DNA of 64,000 nt from Sulfuricaulis limicola (GTDB lineage Bacteria; Pseudomonadota; Gammaproteobacteria; Acidiferrobacterales; Sulfurifustaceae). The notes below the pieces were generated by a model, which had not been told where the DNA came from, did no database searches, and saw only the letters and a list, made by a program, of their open reading frames with translations. The position numbers were made by a program, and so were the translations under genes. The stretch is taken from NCBI RefSeq assembly GCF_002355735.1, contig NZ_AP014879.1, positions 1,054,001 to 1,118,000 of the forward strand, in the 5' to 3' direction. Shown here one piece after another: positions 1 to 8,597 of this stretch. How positions within the stretch are numbered: position 1 is the stretch's first letter; the number at the start of each line of letters is the position of its first letter.

Positions 1-27
1 ACCACCGGGGCGGAGGGGAGGACAATA

Positions 28-240
28 ATGAAAAAGTGGTTGCGCAACATCAAGTCTCGGGTGGCGTGGCTGACGCACACCGGGACGAATGAAGCCGGGT
101 GGCAGGAGACGGCCGCGATGGTTTACGACGGGGATATCTATGCGGTGCTCTTGCACGACCGCGCCGCGCGCCGGCTGACGCCATCCATCCCTCAACGACA
201 GGATTATCGTCGCGACGCCTGCTGGCCCTTCATTCGATAG
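28..240 (+). CDS. Small hypothetical protein (70 aa)
   Basis: A short open frame with a strong purine-rich ribosome binding site (GGAGGGGAGG) five bases before the ATG. The product begins MKKWLRNIKSR and has a basic N-terminus; there is no signal peptide, membrane segment or recognised domain. It ends 11 bases inside the 3' end of the converging sulfurtransferase gene. Support is the ribosome binding site and the position near the window edge; its upstream context is cut off. It could be a genuine small protein or a chance frame. Confidence 0.4.
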   Translation: MKKWLRNIKSRVAWLTHTGTNEAGWQETAAMVYDGDIYAVLLHDRAARRLTPSIPQRQDYRRDACWPFIR

Positions 241-1045
241 GCGTCTCGGGACTGTTACCCCACTCCGACCACGAGCCCGGATAGCCGCGTACCCGCGGGT
301 ATCCCAGGCGCTTCAGTACCATATAAGTATGCGCCGAGCGGTGATGTGTCTGGCAATAGGTGATGATCTCCTTGTCCGGCGTCACGCCCAAGCCGGTTAA
401 AACCCGTATCAATTCATCCGCCGGTTTCAGTCGCAGGCTGTGCGCCTGGTCGATGGCATTCATCCAGTCGAAATTGACCGCGCCGGGAATATGGCCGGTG
501 CGTTCGGCGCGCCGGGTTTCGCCGCGATACTCCGCCGGGGTGCGTGTATCCACGATGACCACATCGGGATCATGCAGCCGGTTCATGACGTAATTCTTGT
601 CCGCCACCGCTTCATTGCCGAGTCTGACCGGGTAATCGCTGCGCGCGGGTTTGACGGGTTCGGCGCTGACCCGGCGCCTTTCATTGAGCCAGGCATGCAG
701 ACCGCCATTCAGCAGTGAATAACGGGCGTGACCGATGACATCCAGCGTCCAGAGCAGGCGCGCGGCGCGCCCGCCACCCTCGTCGTCGTAGGCTACCACG
801 TGACTTTCCGGTCGCATGCCGATGGAACCGAGCGTGTCGCTCAGGCGCGCGGCGTTCGGCAGCAGGCCCAGGGAGGGTGGTTGCGCGGCGACGATTTGCG
901 CGTAATCGAGATGCACCGCACCGGGGAGGTGGGCCTGGGCGTAAATTTCCGGGCGGCACAGATCCGCGATCAGGAGATTTTCCATGCCAAGATGCGTTTC
1001 CAGCTCCGCCGGTTCCACGATCAGCGGGAGCGGGGTATGGGCCAT
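230..1045 (-). CDS. Two-domain sulfurtransferase (rhodanese family)
   Basis: A 271-residue protein with two tandem rhodanese domains, roughly residues 8-125 (structural) and 150-268 (catalytic). The active-site cysteine lies in TYCQTHHRSAH near residue 230, followed by the usual hydrophobic stretch and a W-containing C-terminus. Members of the family move sulfane sulfur from thiosulfate or 3-mercaptopyruvate to cyanide or other acceptors. The loop is not the CG(S/T)GVT type of mercaptopyruvate enzymes, so thiosulfate sulfurtransferase is the better guess, but the natural acceptor cannot be told. Length is normal and there is no signal peptide, so it is cytoplasmic. It is transcribed away from queD. 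Confidence 0.88.
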   Translation of the reverse strand: MAHTPLPLIVEPAELETHLGMENLLIADLCRPEIYAQAHLPGAVHLDYAQIVAAQPPSLGLLPNAARLSDTLGSIGMRPESHVVAYDDEGGGRAARLLWTLDVIGHARYSLLNGGLHAWLNERRRVSAEPVKPARSDYPVRLGNEAVADKNYVMNRLHDPDVVIVDTRTPAEYRGETRRAERTGHIPGAVNFDWMNAIDQAHSLRLKPADELIRVLTGLGVTPDKEIITYCQTHHRSAHTYMVLKRLGYPRVRGYPGSWSEWGNSPETPIE

Positions 1046-1276
1046 GGTTCCTCCGGGAAGGATTTTGCGGCTTGAGATGCCGGGTCATTTTAGCGCCCCG
1101 GCTTCAGCCCCGCGAGCGCGGCGCCGGGTTTGCGTCCCTCGGCACCGCAGACGGCCGATTGTGTCCTTGGCTCCGTAAGCGGCGCCTCTCTGCACTATTT
1201 CTCATTGGGTCGTGGTTTCCGGCGCGCGCGAAAGCCGTTAAACTCTTTCATTCCTATTTTCTGTCCGGTTATTCCC

Positions 1277-1636
1277 GTGGAAATATTCAAGATCTTTACC
1301 ATCGAGGCGGCGCACCTCCTGCCGAACGTGCCGGAAGCTCACAAGTGCCGGCGTCTGCACGGCCATTCGTTCCGGATCGAGATTCGCGTCGCCGGTCCGG
1401 TGGAGGAAAAGTCCGGCTGGATCATGGACTTCGCCGATCTGTCGCGCGCTTTCCAGCCGATCTATGAACAGCTCGACCATCATTATCTGAACGAGATCGA
1501 AGGCCTGCAGAATCCCACCAGCGAACACCTGGCCCGCTGGATCTGGCGTCGGCTCAAGCCCGCGTTGCCGGCGCTTTCGGAGGTTATCGTGCGGGAAACC
1601 TGCACGGCCGGTTGTGCCTATCGCGGGGAAGACTGA
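1277..1636 (+). CDS. queD: 6-carboxytetrahydropterin synthase QueD
   Basis: QueD turns 7,8-dihydroneopterin triphosphate into 6-carboxy-5,6,7,8-tetrahydropterin, the second step of queuosine/preQ0 synthesis. The 119-residue product is the usual size. Zinc-ligand histidines are in [10 protein letters not shown] (near residue 13) and in RRLHGHSF (HGH, near 30), and the C-terminal half has the conserved LDHHYLNEI and [11 protein letters not shown] segments and an ETCTAGCAY ending. I chose the GTG at 1277 because homology starts there ([13 protein letters not shown]); an ATG 147 bases upstream would add unrelated sequence. The next gene begins two bases after the stop, so the two are probably co-transcribed. 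Confidence 0.9.
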   Translation: MEIFKIFTIEAAHLLPNVPEAHKCRRLHGHSFRIEIRVAGPVEEKSGWIMDFADLSRAFQPIYEQLDHHYLNEIEGLQNPTSEHLARWIWRRLKPALPALSEVIVRETCTAGCAYRGED

Positions 1637-1638
1637 AG

Positions 1639-2328
1639 GTGGATATCCAGCCGCGCGAGGAGCCTGCTGTTGAAGTTGAAACCGGTGCGAATCCGGCGGC
1701 CAGCATCATCTGGTTGCACGGGTTGGGCGCGGACGGCCACGATTTCGAACCGATCATTCCGGAGTTGCGATTGCCGGCGACGCCTGCGTTGCGTTTCGTA
1801 TTTCCGCATGCGCCGTACCGGCCGGTGACCATCAATAATGGCTATGTCATGCGCGCCTGGTACGACATTGCCATGTCCGAGCGCGGACTTGAACAGAATG
1901 CCGACCACATCCGCGAATCCGGAAAAATCCTGGAAACCCTGATCGACAGGGAAACCCGGCGCGGCATCGCCTGTAAGCGCATCGTGTTGGCGGGATTTTC
2001 CCAGGGCGGGGCCATTGTCTTGCACGCCGGCCTGCGTTACCCCGGAACACTCGCGGGAATCATGGTGTTGTCCGCGCCGATCCCTTATGCCGAGAACCTG
2101 ATGGCCGAAATCCATCCGGCCAATGCCACGGTGCCGGTTTTCATCGCGCATGGCACGGATGATCGGGTGGTTCCGCTTGATCTGGTGCAGCAGACGCATC
2201 GACGCATGGAGGCGCGCGGTCTCAGGCTGGAGCGACATACTTATAAGATGGGGCACACCCTGGCGCCGGACGAAATCCGGGATATTGTCGCCTGGCTGGC
2301 CCGTGTTCTCGCAGGGCAGGGCGGATAA
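1639..2328 (+). CDS. Alpha/beta-hydrolase, carboxylesterase/phospholipase family
   Basis: A 229-residue esterase of the bacterial carboxylesterase / acyl-protein-thioesterase-like family, predicted cytoplasmic. Visible motifs are WLHGLGADGHD (oxyanion-hole region), the nucleophile elbow AGFSQGGA, the catalytic aspartate in HGTDDRVVP and the catalytic histidine in KMGHTLAPDE, all in the family order. These enzymes hydrolyse short-chain esters; the physiological substrate is unknown. The GTG at 1639 follows the queD stop closely and gives a normal N-terminus; a start at 1612 would overlap queD. Confidence 0.85.
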   Translation: MDIQPREEPAVEVETGANPAASIIWLHGLGADGHDFEPIIPELRLPATPALRFVFPHAPYRPVTINNGYVMRAWYDIAMSERGLEQNADHIRESGKILETLIDRETRRGIACKRIVLAGFSQGGAIVLHAGLRYPGTLAGIMVLSAPIPYAENLMAEIHPANATVPVFIAHGTDDRVVPLDLVQQTHRRMEARGLRLERHTYKMGHTLAPDEIRDIVAWLARVLAGQGG

Positions 2329-2508
2329 ACCGGTTCACCCGCCGCTTTTGCCGGAAATGCACGGAGTTTTGCGTCTATTTCGCATCCGGCTGACGGTGGC
2401 CGGCCAGGCTTCACAGGCCGGAAAATGCATCTAGACTTAAAGCTTAAGTGCCGCGACAGGGGACGCTGGTGGCGGTAACTGCCTGACAGGAAACAGAGGA
2501 GAGGTATT

Positions 2509-3180
2509 GTGGTCATATTAAAAGAATCGCCGCGGGATTGGGGTCTCGTCGCCATCGTCGTGTTGCTGAGTATCGGTGCCAACCTTCCCGAGGAGTGGAC
2601 CGCCTGGATCAATTTCGACCGTCGTTATCTGCTCGGCGGCCTGATCGCCGTCGTTGCCGTTGCTCTGGTCCGCTATCTGAAGTTCACTCTGATTCTGGTT
2701 ATCGTGGCTCTCGCCGCCGGCGCCAACGTGCCGGAGAACATCGCCCAGGAGTTCGGCATCGACCCGCAGATCAGCCTGCTGGGATTGGTGGCCATGATCG
2801 TGATCTCGCTCAGCAACCGCCTGCTCAAGCTGCCGACCGGGCTCGAGAAAAGCGGCCGATCCAAGACCGCACACGGCGCCGCGGCGCTGTTCACCGCCAT
2901 CCTCAAGGGGCGCATCGCTGTGGTGCAGTCGCTGCTGAACCAGGGTGTGAACGTGAACGTGCGCACCGTCAGCGGCAAGACCCCGTTGATGGCGGCGGCC
3001 TACAAAGGCTACAGCGATATCGTGCAGATGCTGCTCGACAACGGCGCGGACGTGACCTCCAAGGACGGGCGCGGCGACACCGCGGAAAAAATCGCCGAGC
3101 GCGGAGGCTACACGCGTATCGTGGAGCTGCTGAAAAAGGGGAGTATGGGCGGCGCGACGGTGACAGCGAAGGCGCAATAA
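2509..3180 (+). CDS. Membrane protein with C-terminal ankyrin repeats
   Basis: A 223-residue protein with GTG start preceded by AGGAGAGG. The N-terminal half has about four hydrophobic stretches (roughly residues 10-28, 43-58, 60-75 and 88-105), and the C-terminal half contains ankyrin repeats, the clearest being SGKTPLMAAAYKGYSDIVQM followed by LLDNGADVTSKDGRGDTAEK. Ankyrin repeats bind protein partners, so this is likely an inner-membrane anchor presenting them to the cytoplasm. No partner can be inferred from the neighbours. A hairpin terminator follows directly. Confidence 0.75.
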   Translation: MVILKESPRDWGLVAIVVLLSIGANLPEEWTAWINFDRRYLLGGLIAVVAVALVRYLKFTLILVIVALAAGANVPENIAQEFGIDPQISLLGLVAMIVISLSNRLLKLPTGLEKSGRSKTAHGAAALFTAILKGRIAVVQSLLNQGVNVNVRTVSGKTPLMAAAYKGYSDIVQMLLDNGADVTSKDGRGDTAEKIAERGGYTRIVELLKKGSMGGATVTAKAQ

Positions 3181-3197
3181 AACCTGAACATCGAATG

Positions 3198-3224
3198 AAA
3201 AGGGCCCCCATTGGGGCCTTTTGT
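3198..3224 (+). terminator. Rho-independent terminator after the ankyrin gene
   Basis: An A-rich 5' arm, a GC-rich stem (AAAAGG-G-CCCC / GGGGCCTTTT, one bulged G) and a T-rich 3' end, 18 bases after the ankyrin stop codon. Confidence 0.75.
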
Positions 3225-3500
3225 TATTTGGCGTTCCCAAGGGGGCGAGCCGGAGTAGTCACGAAAACACTTAACGTGTTTTCGTGCCGGTGAGCGCCTG
3301 CGCAGGGATGCGCAGGCTGGGGTCGAACGAAGTCGCGGAGTAACGCCAAGGACGGCATGAATGGCGCTCCCAAGGGGATTACTCGGTACGTCCCTGTACC
3401 TCGCCCCTTCGGGGCCGCCGCCGCTTCGCGGCGGCGTTCCGCGCGCGCTCCCGGCGCGCGCTGGTCGAACCCTCCGGGTTCGAATCGACATTCGAAGCTC
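3225..3500. repeat. Noncoding stretch with tRNA-Glu 3'-end fragments and hairpins
   Basis: There is no convincing gene here. The stretch holds two partial copies of the 3' end of the neighbouring tRNA-Glu gene: positions 3226-3244 (one base different) and 3362-3380 (TGGCGCTCCCAAGGGGATT, identical to 3547-3565). Between them are GC-rich hairpins such as CGCCCCTTCGGGGCC and GCCGCCGCTTCGCGGCGGC, and a T-arm-like GGGTTCGAATC near 3476. This is repetitive tRNA-associated debris rather than coding DNA. Confidence 0.6.
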
Positions 3501-3547
3501 AAATCACAAAGGGGCCATGAATACAGCTCATGGCCCCTTTGTGATTT
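3501..3547 (-). terminator. Perfect inverted repeat abutting the tRNA-Glu 3' end
   Basis: Arms AAATCACAAAGGGGCCATGA (3501-3520) and its exact complement (3528-3547) enclose a 7-base loop. Read on the minus strand it lies immediately after the tRNA-Glu gene and ends in a T-containing tail, so it probably terminates the tRNA transcript. Confidence 0.6.
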
Positions 3548-3622
3548 GGCGCTCCCAAGGGGATTCGAACCCCTGTTACCGGCGTGAGAGGCCAGCGTCC
3601 TAGGCCACTAGACGATGGGAGC
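3547..3622 (-). tRNA. tRNA-Glu (anticodon CTC)
   Basis: On the minus strand the gene folds as a full cloverleaf: a GCTCCCA/TGGGAGC acceptor stem, a D arm with GTCTAGTGGCCTAGGAC, an anticodon stem CTGGC/GCCGG with loop CTCTCAC (anticodon CTC), a T arm CAGGGGTTCGAATCCCCT and an encoded 3' CCA. It decodes GAG. Confidence 0.95.
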
Positions 3623-3741
3623 GTTGGGAACCGGCGCGCGGGGCGCCGAAAGCGGTGTTATTATACGTGCCGGCCGATAAAGCACCAACAGAAAATGCGG
3701 CATTCCGGCCATTGGCTTTCAAACGACCCAGGTAAATAAAG

Positions 3742-5091
3742 ATTAACGAACCGGTCATCATTCCGCGCGCGCAACACATCATCACGCGCGCCCAAATCAG
3801 CGAAAACGCACTCAAGGTCCTGCACCGCCTGAAAGAAGCCGGCTACGCCAGCCTGCTGGTGGGAGGATGCGTGCGTGATCTCATGCTGGGTCGTGAGCCC
3901 AAGGATTTCGACGTCGTCACCGACGCGCGGCCCGAGCAGATCCGCAAGCTGTTCCACAACGCACGCGTGATTGGCCGGCGGTTTCGCCTGGTGCACGTGC
4001 GTTTCGGCTGGGACATCATCGAGGTCGCCACCTTCCGCGCCATTCCCCGCGATATTTCCGAGGAACCCGTTTCGACGGAAGAAGAAGCGGAGGGGGAGGA
4101 TGTCGAAAACGATTCTCCGGCAGAGGCGCCGGATCACAATGTTTTCGGCTCCCAGGAAGAAGACGCCGTCCGGCGCGATTTCACCGTCAATGCCCTGTAT
4201 TACGACGTTCATGACTTCAGTGTCATCGATTATGTCGGGGGTGTCGCCGATCTCAAGGCTGGCATCCTGCGCGTGATCGGCGATCCCGAGACACGCTACC
4301 GGGAAGATCCGGTACGCATGCTGCGCGCGGTGCGTTTCGCCGCCAAGCTGGGCTTCAATCTCGAGGACAGGACCGCCGCGCCCATCCGCGATCTCGCGCC
4401 CTTGCTGGCGTCCGTGCCGGCGGCGCGGATGTTCGAGGAAGTCCTGAAACTGTTTCATGGCGGCTACGCGCTCGAAACCTACGAATTGCTGCGTCACTAC
4501 GGCCTGTTCCAGTATTTGTTCCCGCTGACGGAGAAAAGCCTCGAACACGAAGAGGACGGATTTCCCGTGACGCTGGTGCCACGCGCACTGGCGAATACGG
4601 ATGCGCGCGTGAACGAGGACAAGCCGGTAACGCCGGCGTTTCTGTTCGCCGCCATGCTGTGGGAGCCGGTGCGGGAACAGATGGGAGAATATATCGTGCG
4701 CGGCATGAACAGCCATGACGCCATGTTCCGCGCCGCGGAGGACGTGCTGCACGAGCAGCTGCGGCACATCACCATTCCGAAGCGTTTCAGCGTGCCGATG
4801 CGTGAAATCTGGAGCATGCAGGGTCGCCTCGATCGCCGTGCCGGCCAGCAGGCATTCCGTCTGCTGGAGAGCAAGCGCTTTCGCGCGGCCTATGATTTTC
4901 TGCTGTTGCGCGCCGAAACCGGCGAGGCCGATCAGGGCCTGGCCGACTGGTGGACGCGTTTCCAGAGCGTGGGCGAGGAGGAACGCCGTATCATGGTGGC
5001 GGAATTCGCCGCGCCCGGCAGTGGCGGAGGCAAGCGTCGCCGGCGTCGCCGGCGCCGGCCATCGTCCGGGCAGTCGCCGAGGCATGAGTAA
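3742..5091 (+). CDS. pcnB: Poly(A) polymerase I
   Basis: PcnB adds poly(A) tails to RNA 3' ends, marking transcripts for decay. The nucleotidyltransferase motif LLVGGCVRDLM (near residue 40) and the DFDVVTD metal-binding pair are present, followed by the QEEDAVRRDFTVNALYYD segment, the RFAAKLGFNL RNA-binding domain and a basic arginine-rich C-terminus (KRRRRRRRRP). Family homology begins upstream of any ATG/GTG start (IIPRAQHIITRAQISENALKV), and the only in-frame candidates after the upstream stop are ATT or ATA codons; ATT at 3742, eight bases after AGGT, fits best and gives 449 aa. An AUU start is established for E. coli pcnB. The first GTG (3859) would remove part of the active-site domain. 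It overlaps folK by 8 bases. Confidence 0.85.
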   Translation: MNEPVIIPRAQHIITRAQISENALKVLHRLKEAGYASLLVGGCVRDLMLGREPKDFDVVTDARPEQIRKLFHNARVIGRRFRLVHVRFGWDIIEVATFRAIPRDISEEPVSTEEEAEGEDVENDSPAEAPDHNVFGSQEEDAVRRDFTVNALYYDVHDFSVIDYVGGVADLKAGILRVIGDPETRYREDPVRMLRAVRFAAKLGFNLEDRTAAPIRDLAPLLASVPAARMFEEVLKLFHGGYALETYELLRHYGLFQYLFPLTEKSLEHEEDGFPVTLVPRALANTDARVNEDKPVTPAFLFAAMLWEPVREQMGEYIVRGMNSHDAMFRAAEDVLHEQLRHITIPKRFSVPMREIWSMQGRLDRRAGQQAFRLLESKRFRAAYDFLLLRAETGEADQGLADWWTRFQSVGEEERRIMVAEFAAPGSGGGKRRRRRRRRPSSGQSPRHE

Positions 5092-5587
5092 GCCGGAAAC
5101 CACGGTGTGTGCCTATATCGGTCTGGGGAGCAATCTGGCCGATCCGGTCGCGCAGTTGCGGGCCGGGGTGTCATCGCTGGCCCGGCTGGAGCAAACCCAT
5201 GTCGAGGTGTGCTCGTCATTTTACCGCACGGCCCCGGTGGGCCGCCTCGAGCAACCGGACTTCATCAACGCCGTGTGTCGCGTGCGCACCGGACAAGCCC
5301 CGTCCACGCTCATGCGGAACCTGCTTGAAATCGAACACGTGCACGGGCGCGTGCGGAAGGGAGACAAGGGCGGTCCGCGCACGCTGGATCTCGATCTGTT
5401 GCTGTACGGCGATCGGGCGATTCATACCGCGGAATTGACCGTGCCGCACCCGAGACTCCACGAACGCGCCTTCGTCCTGTATCCTTTGCAGGAAATCGAG
5501 CCGGACCTGGTTATTCCGGGGCGCGGCGCATTGCGTGAACTGCTGCCCGCCTGCGCCGGGCAGCGGGTAGAGCGTTTGAGAGATTGA
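5084..5587 (+). CDS. folK: HPPK, folate biosynthesis pyrophosphokinase
   Basis: 2-amino-4-hydroxy-6-hydroxymethyldihydropteridine pyrophosphokinase transfers pyrophosphate from ATP to the pterin, just before dihydropteroate synthase in folate synthesis. The 167-residue protein has YIGLGSNL at the start, the FYRTAPVG segment, QPDFINAVCRV, and the signature GPRTLDLDLLLYGD with the metal-binding aspartates, then VPHPRLHERAFVLYPL. The ATG overlaps the pcnB end by 8 bases, so translation is probably coupled. Confidence 0.93.
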   Translation: MSKPETTVCAYIGLGSNLADPVAQLRAGVSSLARLEQTHVEVCSSFYRTAPVGRLEQPDFINAVCRVRTGQAPSTLMRNLLEIEHVHGRVRKGDKGGPRTLDLDLLLYGDRAIHTAELTVPHPRLHERAFVLYPLQEIEPDLVIPGRGALRELLPACAGQRVERLRD

Positions 5588-5609
5588 AGAAACGATTTAG
5601 AAACCGCAA

Positions 5610-6275
5610 ATGAACGCCGCAACCATGAATGCAAGCAATCCCGGTTATGTCGTCGTCGAAGGACCGATCGGCGTGGGCAAGACCAGTCTCGCCGTGCGGC
5701 TGGCGGAGGTCTTCGGCGCCAGGCCCATACTCGAGCATCCGGAAGAGAACCCTTTCCTCGAGCGGTTTTACCAGTCGCGCAAGTCGTTTGCCCTGCCGAC
5801 CCAGCTGTTTTTCCTGTTCCAGCGCGCGCGCCAGCTGGAACAGATCAAGCAGAGCGACATGTTCAGCAGCGGCTATGTTTCGGATTTCCTGCTCGACAAG
5901 GACAAGCTGTTTGCGCGCGCCAACCTCGACGATGACGAGTTGCGGCTGTACGAACAGGTATATGCCCAGATGAGCCTGAGCCTGCCGGTGCCGGATCTGG
6001 TGATCTATCTGCAGGCGCCGGTGGATGTCCTGCACGAGCGCGTGCGCCGGCGCGGTGTGGAGTACGAACGTCTCATCGACCGCGATTACCTGCAAACCCT
6101 GGTGGACGCCTATACCCAGTTCTTTCACCACTATACGGCTGCGCCCCTGCTGGTGGTCAACGCGGAGCGGATCAACATCGTCGACCGCGAAGCGGATTTC
6201 CAGACGCTGCTCTCGCACATCCGCAAGATCCGCAGCGGCCGCCACTTCTTCAATCCCCTCGTGGCCAACCTGTGA
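5610..6275 (+). CDS. Deoxynucleoside kinase
   Basis: A 221-residue P-loop kinase of the deoxyadenosine/deoxyguanosine kinase family, which phosphorylates salvaged deoxynucleosides. The Walker A loop is VVVEGPIGVGKTSLA (near residue 15-28), followed by the LEHPEENPFLERFY substrate segment, a DFLLDKDKLFA region and the arginine-rich lid around RVRRRGVEYER. A second in-frame ATG 15 bases downstream is an alternative start. The gene between folK and panB is a common gammaproteobacterial arrangement. Its stop overlaps the panB start. Confidence 0.85.
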   Translation: MNAATMNASNPGYVVVEGPIGVGKTSLAVRLAEVFGARPILEHPEENPFLERFYQSRKSFALPTQLFFLFQRARQLEQIKQSDMFSSGYVSDFLLDKDKLFARANLDDDELRLYEQVYAQMSLSLPVPDLVIYLQAPVDVLHERVRRRGVEYERLIDRDYLQTLVDAYTQFFHHYTAAPLLVVNAERINIVDREADFQTLLSHIRKIRSGRHFFNPLVANL

Positions 6276-7078
6276 AGCCGGTCACGCTCGCCACGACCAG
6301 GGAGATGAAGCGCCGCGGCGAGAAGATCACCTGCCTGACCGCCTACGACTACAGTTTCGCCAGTCTGCTCGATACCGCAGGCATCGACATGATCATGGTC
6401 GGGGATTCCCTCGGCATGGTCATGCAGGGCCATGACTCCACGCTCCCGGTCAGCGTCGCCGACATGGTATATCACGCCCGCTGCGTGGCGCGCGGAACGA
6501 AGCGCGCGCTGATCATCGTCGACTTGCCGTTCATGAGCTATCAGCAAAGCCCGGCGCACGCGTTTGCCTCGGCGGGGCGCCTGATGCAGAAGGGCGGGGC
6601 GCAGGTGGTGAAGCTGGAAGGCGGCGAACCGATGGCCGAAACTGTGCGGTTTCTGGTCGAGCGCGGCATCCCCGTGTGCGCGCACCTGGGGCTGACGCCG
6701 CAATCGGTGCACCAGCTCGGCGGTTACCGCGTGCAGGGTCGTGAGGCCACGGCCGCGGAAAGGATACGCCACGATGCCAGGGTTCTGCAGGAAGCCGGTG
6801 CCTCGCTGCTGGTGCTTGAAGCGGTGCCGTCGGAACTGGCGAAGACGATTACCTCCGATCTGGAAATTCCCACCATCGGCATCGGCGCCGGCCCCGATTG
6901 TGACGGCCAGGTGCTGGTGCTGCAGGACATGCTCGGCATTTACCCGCGTCCGAGCCCCAAGTTCTCGAAAAATTTCATGCAGGGCGCCGCCAGCGTCGAG
7001 GCGGCGGTCAAATCCTACATCGAGGCCGTCAAGTCCGGCACATTCCCCGGGCCGGAGCACAGCTTTCATTCCGCATGA
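6272..7078 (+). CDS. panB: Ketopantoate hydroxymethyltransferase
   Basis: PanB adds a hydroxymethyl group from 5,10-methylene-THF to alpha-ketoisovalerate, the first committed step of pantothenate/CoA synthesis. The 268-residue protein shows the Mg-binding MVGDSLGMV segment, VKLEGG, VCAHLGLTPQSVHQLGGY and the TIGIGAGPDCDGQVLVLQD motif. The start is a GTG in a GTGA overlap with the kinase stop. It sits in an operon with panC, which starts four bases before its end. Confidence 0.95.
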   Translation: MKPVTLATTREMKRRGEKITCLTAYDYSFASLLDTAGIDMIMVGDSLGMVMQGHDSTLPVSVADMVYHARCVARGTKRALIIVDLPFMSYQQSPAHAFASAGRLMQKGGAQVVKLEGGEPMAETVRFLVERGIPVCAHLGLTPQSVHQLGGYRVQGREATAAERIRHDARVLQEAGASLLVLEAVPSELAKTITSDLEIPTIGIGAGPDCDGQVLVLQDMLGIYPRPSPKFSKNFMQGAASVEAAVKSYIEAVKSGTFPGPEHSFHSA

Positions 7079-7929
7079 TCACGGTTGAAACCGTCGCCGG
7101 GTTGAGGGAGCAGATCGCGCGGCTGCGGGAGGCGCGCAAGCGCATCGCCTTTGTCCCTACCATGGGCAATCTTCACACCGGTCACGTGCGCCTGATGCAG
7201 GAGGCGCGGCAACGTGCGCAAGCGGTGGTGGCGAGCGTCTACGTCAATCCATTGCAATTCGGTCAGGGAGAGGACTTTGATTCCTATCCGCGCACACCGT
7301 CGCATGACAAGGTGGTCCTGCTGTCCGCTGGCGTTGACCTGCTGTTCAAGCCGGCGGAGTCGGAGATGACCCCGCGCGGAAAAACCACCCGGACCTTCGT
7401 GGAAGTGCTGGGCCTGAGCGACGACCTTTGTGGTGCTTTTCGTCCCGGGCATTTTCGCGGGGTTACCACCGTGGTCAACCGCCTGTTCAACCTGGTGACG
7501 CCCGACGTCGCCGTATTCGGCAAAAAAGATTACCAGCAATTACTGCTGATCCGGCTCATGACCGACGATCTCGGCCTGCCGGTCGAGATCATCGGCGTGG
7601 ACACGGTGCGCGAGCCGGACGGACTGGCCCTGAGTTCGCGCAACAGCTATCTCAGCCCCGATGAGCGCAAGACGGCGCCGCGCCTGTACGAAACGTTATG
7701 TCGTCTGCGTGACCGCGTGTTGCGGGAAGGCATGCATCTCGCGGCGGCGGAGGAAAATGCCGTCATCGATTTGCAGGCGGACGGCTTCCGGCCCGATTAC
7801 GTGAAGATACGCCGGCAATCCGACTTGCAGCTTCCCGGTTCGGAAGATCGCCGGCTGGTGGCGCTGGCGGCGGCGTGGCTCGGACGTACACGCCTGATAG
7901 ACAACGTCGAATTCGACCTGAAATCGTGA
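7075..7929 (+). CDS. panC: Pantothenate synthetase
   Basis: PanC condenses pantoate and beta-alanine with ATP to pantothenate through a pantoyl-adenylate. The 284-residue product has the nucleotide-binding [14 protein letters not shown] (HIGH-like), the substrate loop [31 protein letters not shown], and SSRNSYLS, the KMSKS equivalent. The ATG overlaps the panB stop (ATGA), giving coupled translation. Confidence 0.95.
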   Translation: MITVETVAGLREQIARLREARKRIAFVPTMGNLHTGHVRLMQEARQRAQAVVASVYVNPLQFGQGEDFDSYPRTPSHDKVVLLSAGVDLLFKPAESEMTPRGKTTRTFVEVLGLSDDLCGAFRPGHFRGVTTVVNRLFNLVTPDVAVFGKKDYQQLLLIRLMTDDLGLPVEIIGVDTVREPDGLALSSRNSYLSPDERKTAPRLYETLCRLRDRVLREGMHLAAAEENAVIDLQADGFRPDYVKIRRQSDLQLPGSEDRRLVALAAAWLGRTRLIDNVEFDLKS

Positions 7930-7987
7930 TTTGAAAACCGGCGATTCAGGCCCGATAATATACAAACATCCTTCAGAGGCATTTTCG

Positions 7988-8368
7988 ATGCGCCGCATCA
8001 TGCTCAGAGCCAAGCTGCACCGCGTGACGGTCACGCATTCCGAGCCGGATTACGAAGGCTCGGTGGCGATCGACGGCCGCCTGCTGGATGCCGCCGATAT
8101 CCGCGAATACGAGCGCATCGAGGTCTACAACCTCAGGAACGGTGAGCGTTTTTCGACCTACGCCATCCGTGCCGAGGAAGGTTCCGGCATCATCTCGGTC
8201 AACGGCGCCGCCTCGCACAAGGCCAGCCCCGGCGATATCGTCATCATCTGCGCCTATGCCGAGTTCGAGGAAAAAGAGCTGGCAGCCTTCAAGCCGCGTC
8301 TGGTGTACGTGGACGCGAGCAACCGCATCACCCATACGCGCAATTCCATCCCGGTCCAGGTCGCGTAG
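7988..8368 (+). CDS. panD: Aspartate 1-decarboxylase
   Basis: PanD makes beta-alanine from aspartate, supplying PanC. It is made as a proenzyme that cleaves itself; the cleavage site is visible as YEGS, where Ser becomes the pyruvoyl group. I chose the ATG at 7988 ([17 protein letters not shown]) because it matches the usual N-terminus; a start 57 bases upstream would add unrelated sequence. Length (126 aa) is typical. It lies 58 bases after panC, completing the operon. Confidence 0.93.
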   Translation: MRRIMLRAKLHRVTVTHSEPDYEGSVAIDGRLLDAADIREYERIEVYNLRNGERFSTYAIRAEEGSGIISVNGAASHKASPGDIVIICAYAEFEEKELAAFKPRLVYVDASNRITHTRNSIPVQVA

Positions 8369-8597
8369 ACTGCTTTTCGTTCCGGAGTTTGTTCCGGACT
8401 TGTCCTGCGCCTCTGCCGGCGATACTGTCGTCGCATTCCGGAGATGTGGCACATCGCGCACCGGTTTCCGGCCGGCACCGGCTGTGCGAAGTGCGCCAAC
8501 GCCGTTTATCGCTTGATCCACTGAAGTTTTTATACTTGAGAAAATGGCTCGCGGTCGTAATTTGATGGGATCGATAAAAAGTGTTTAATTGTCGCGG

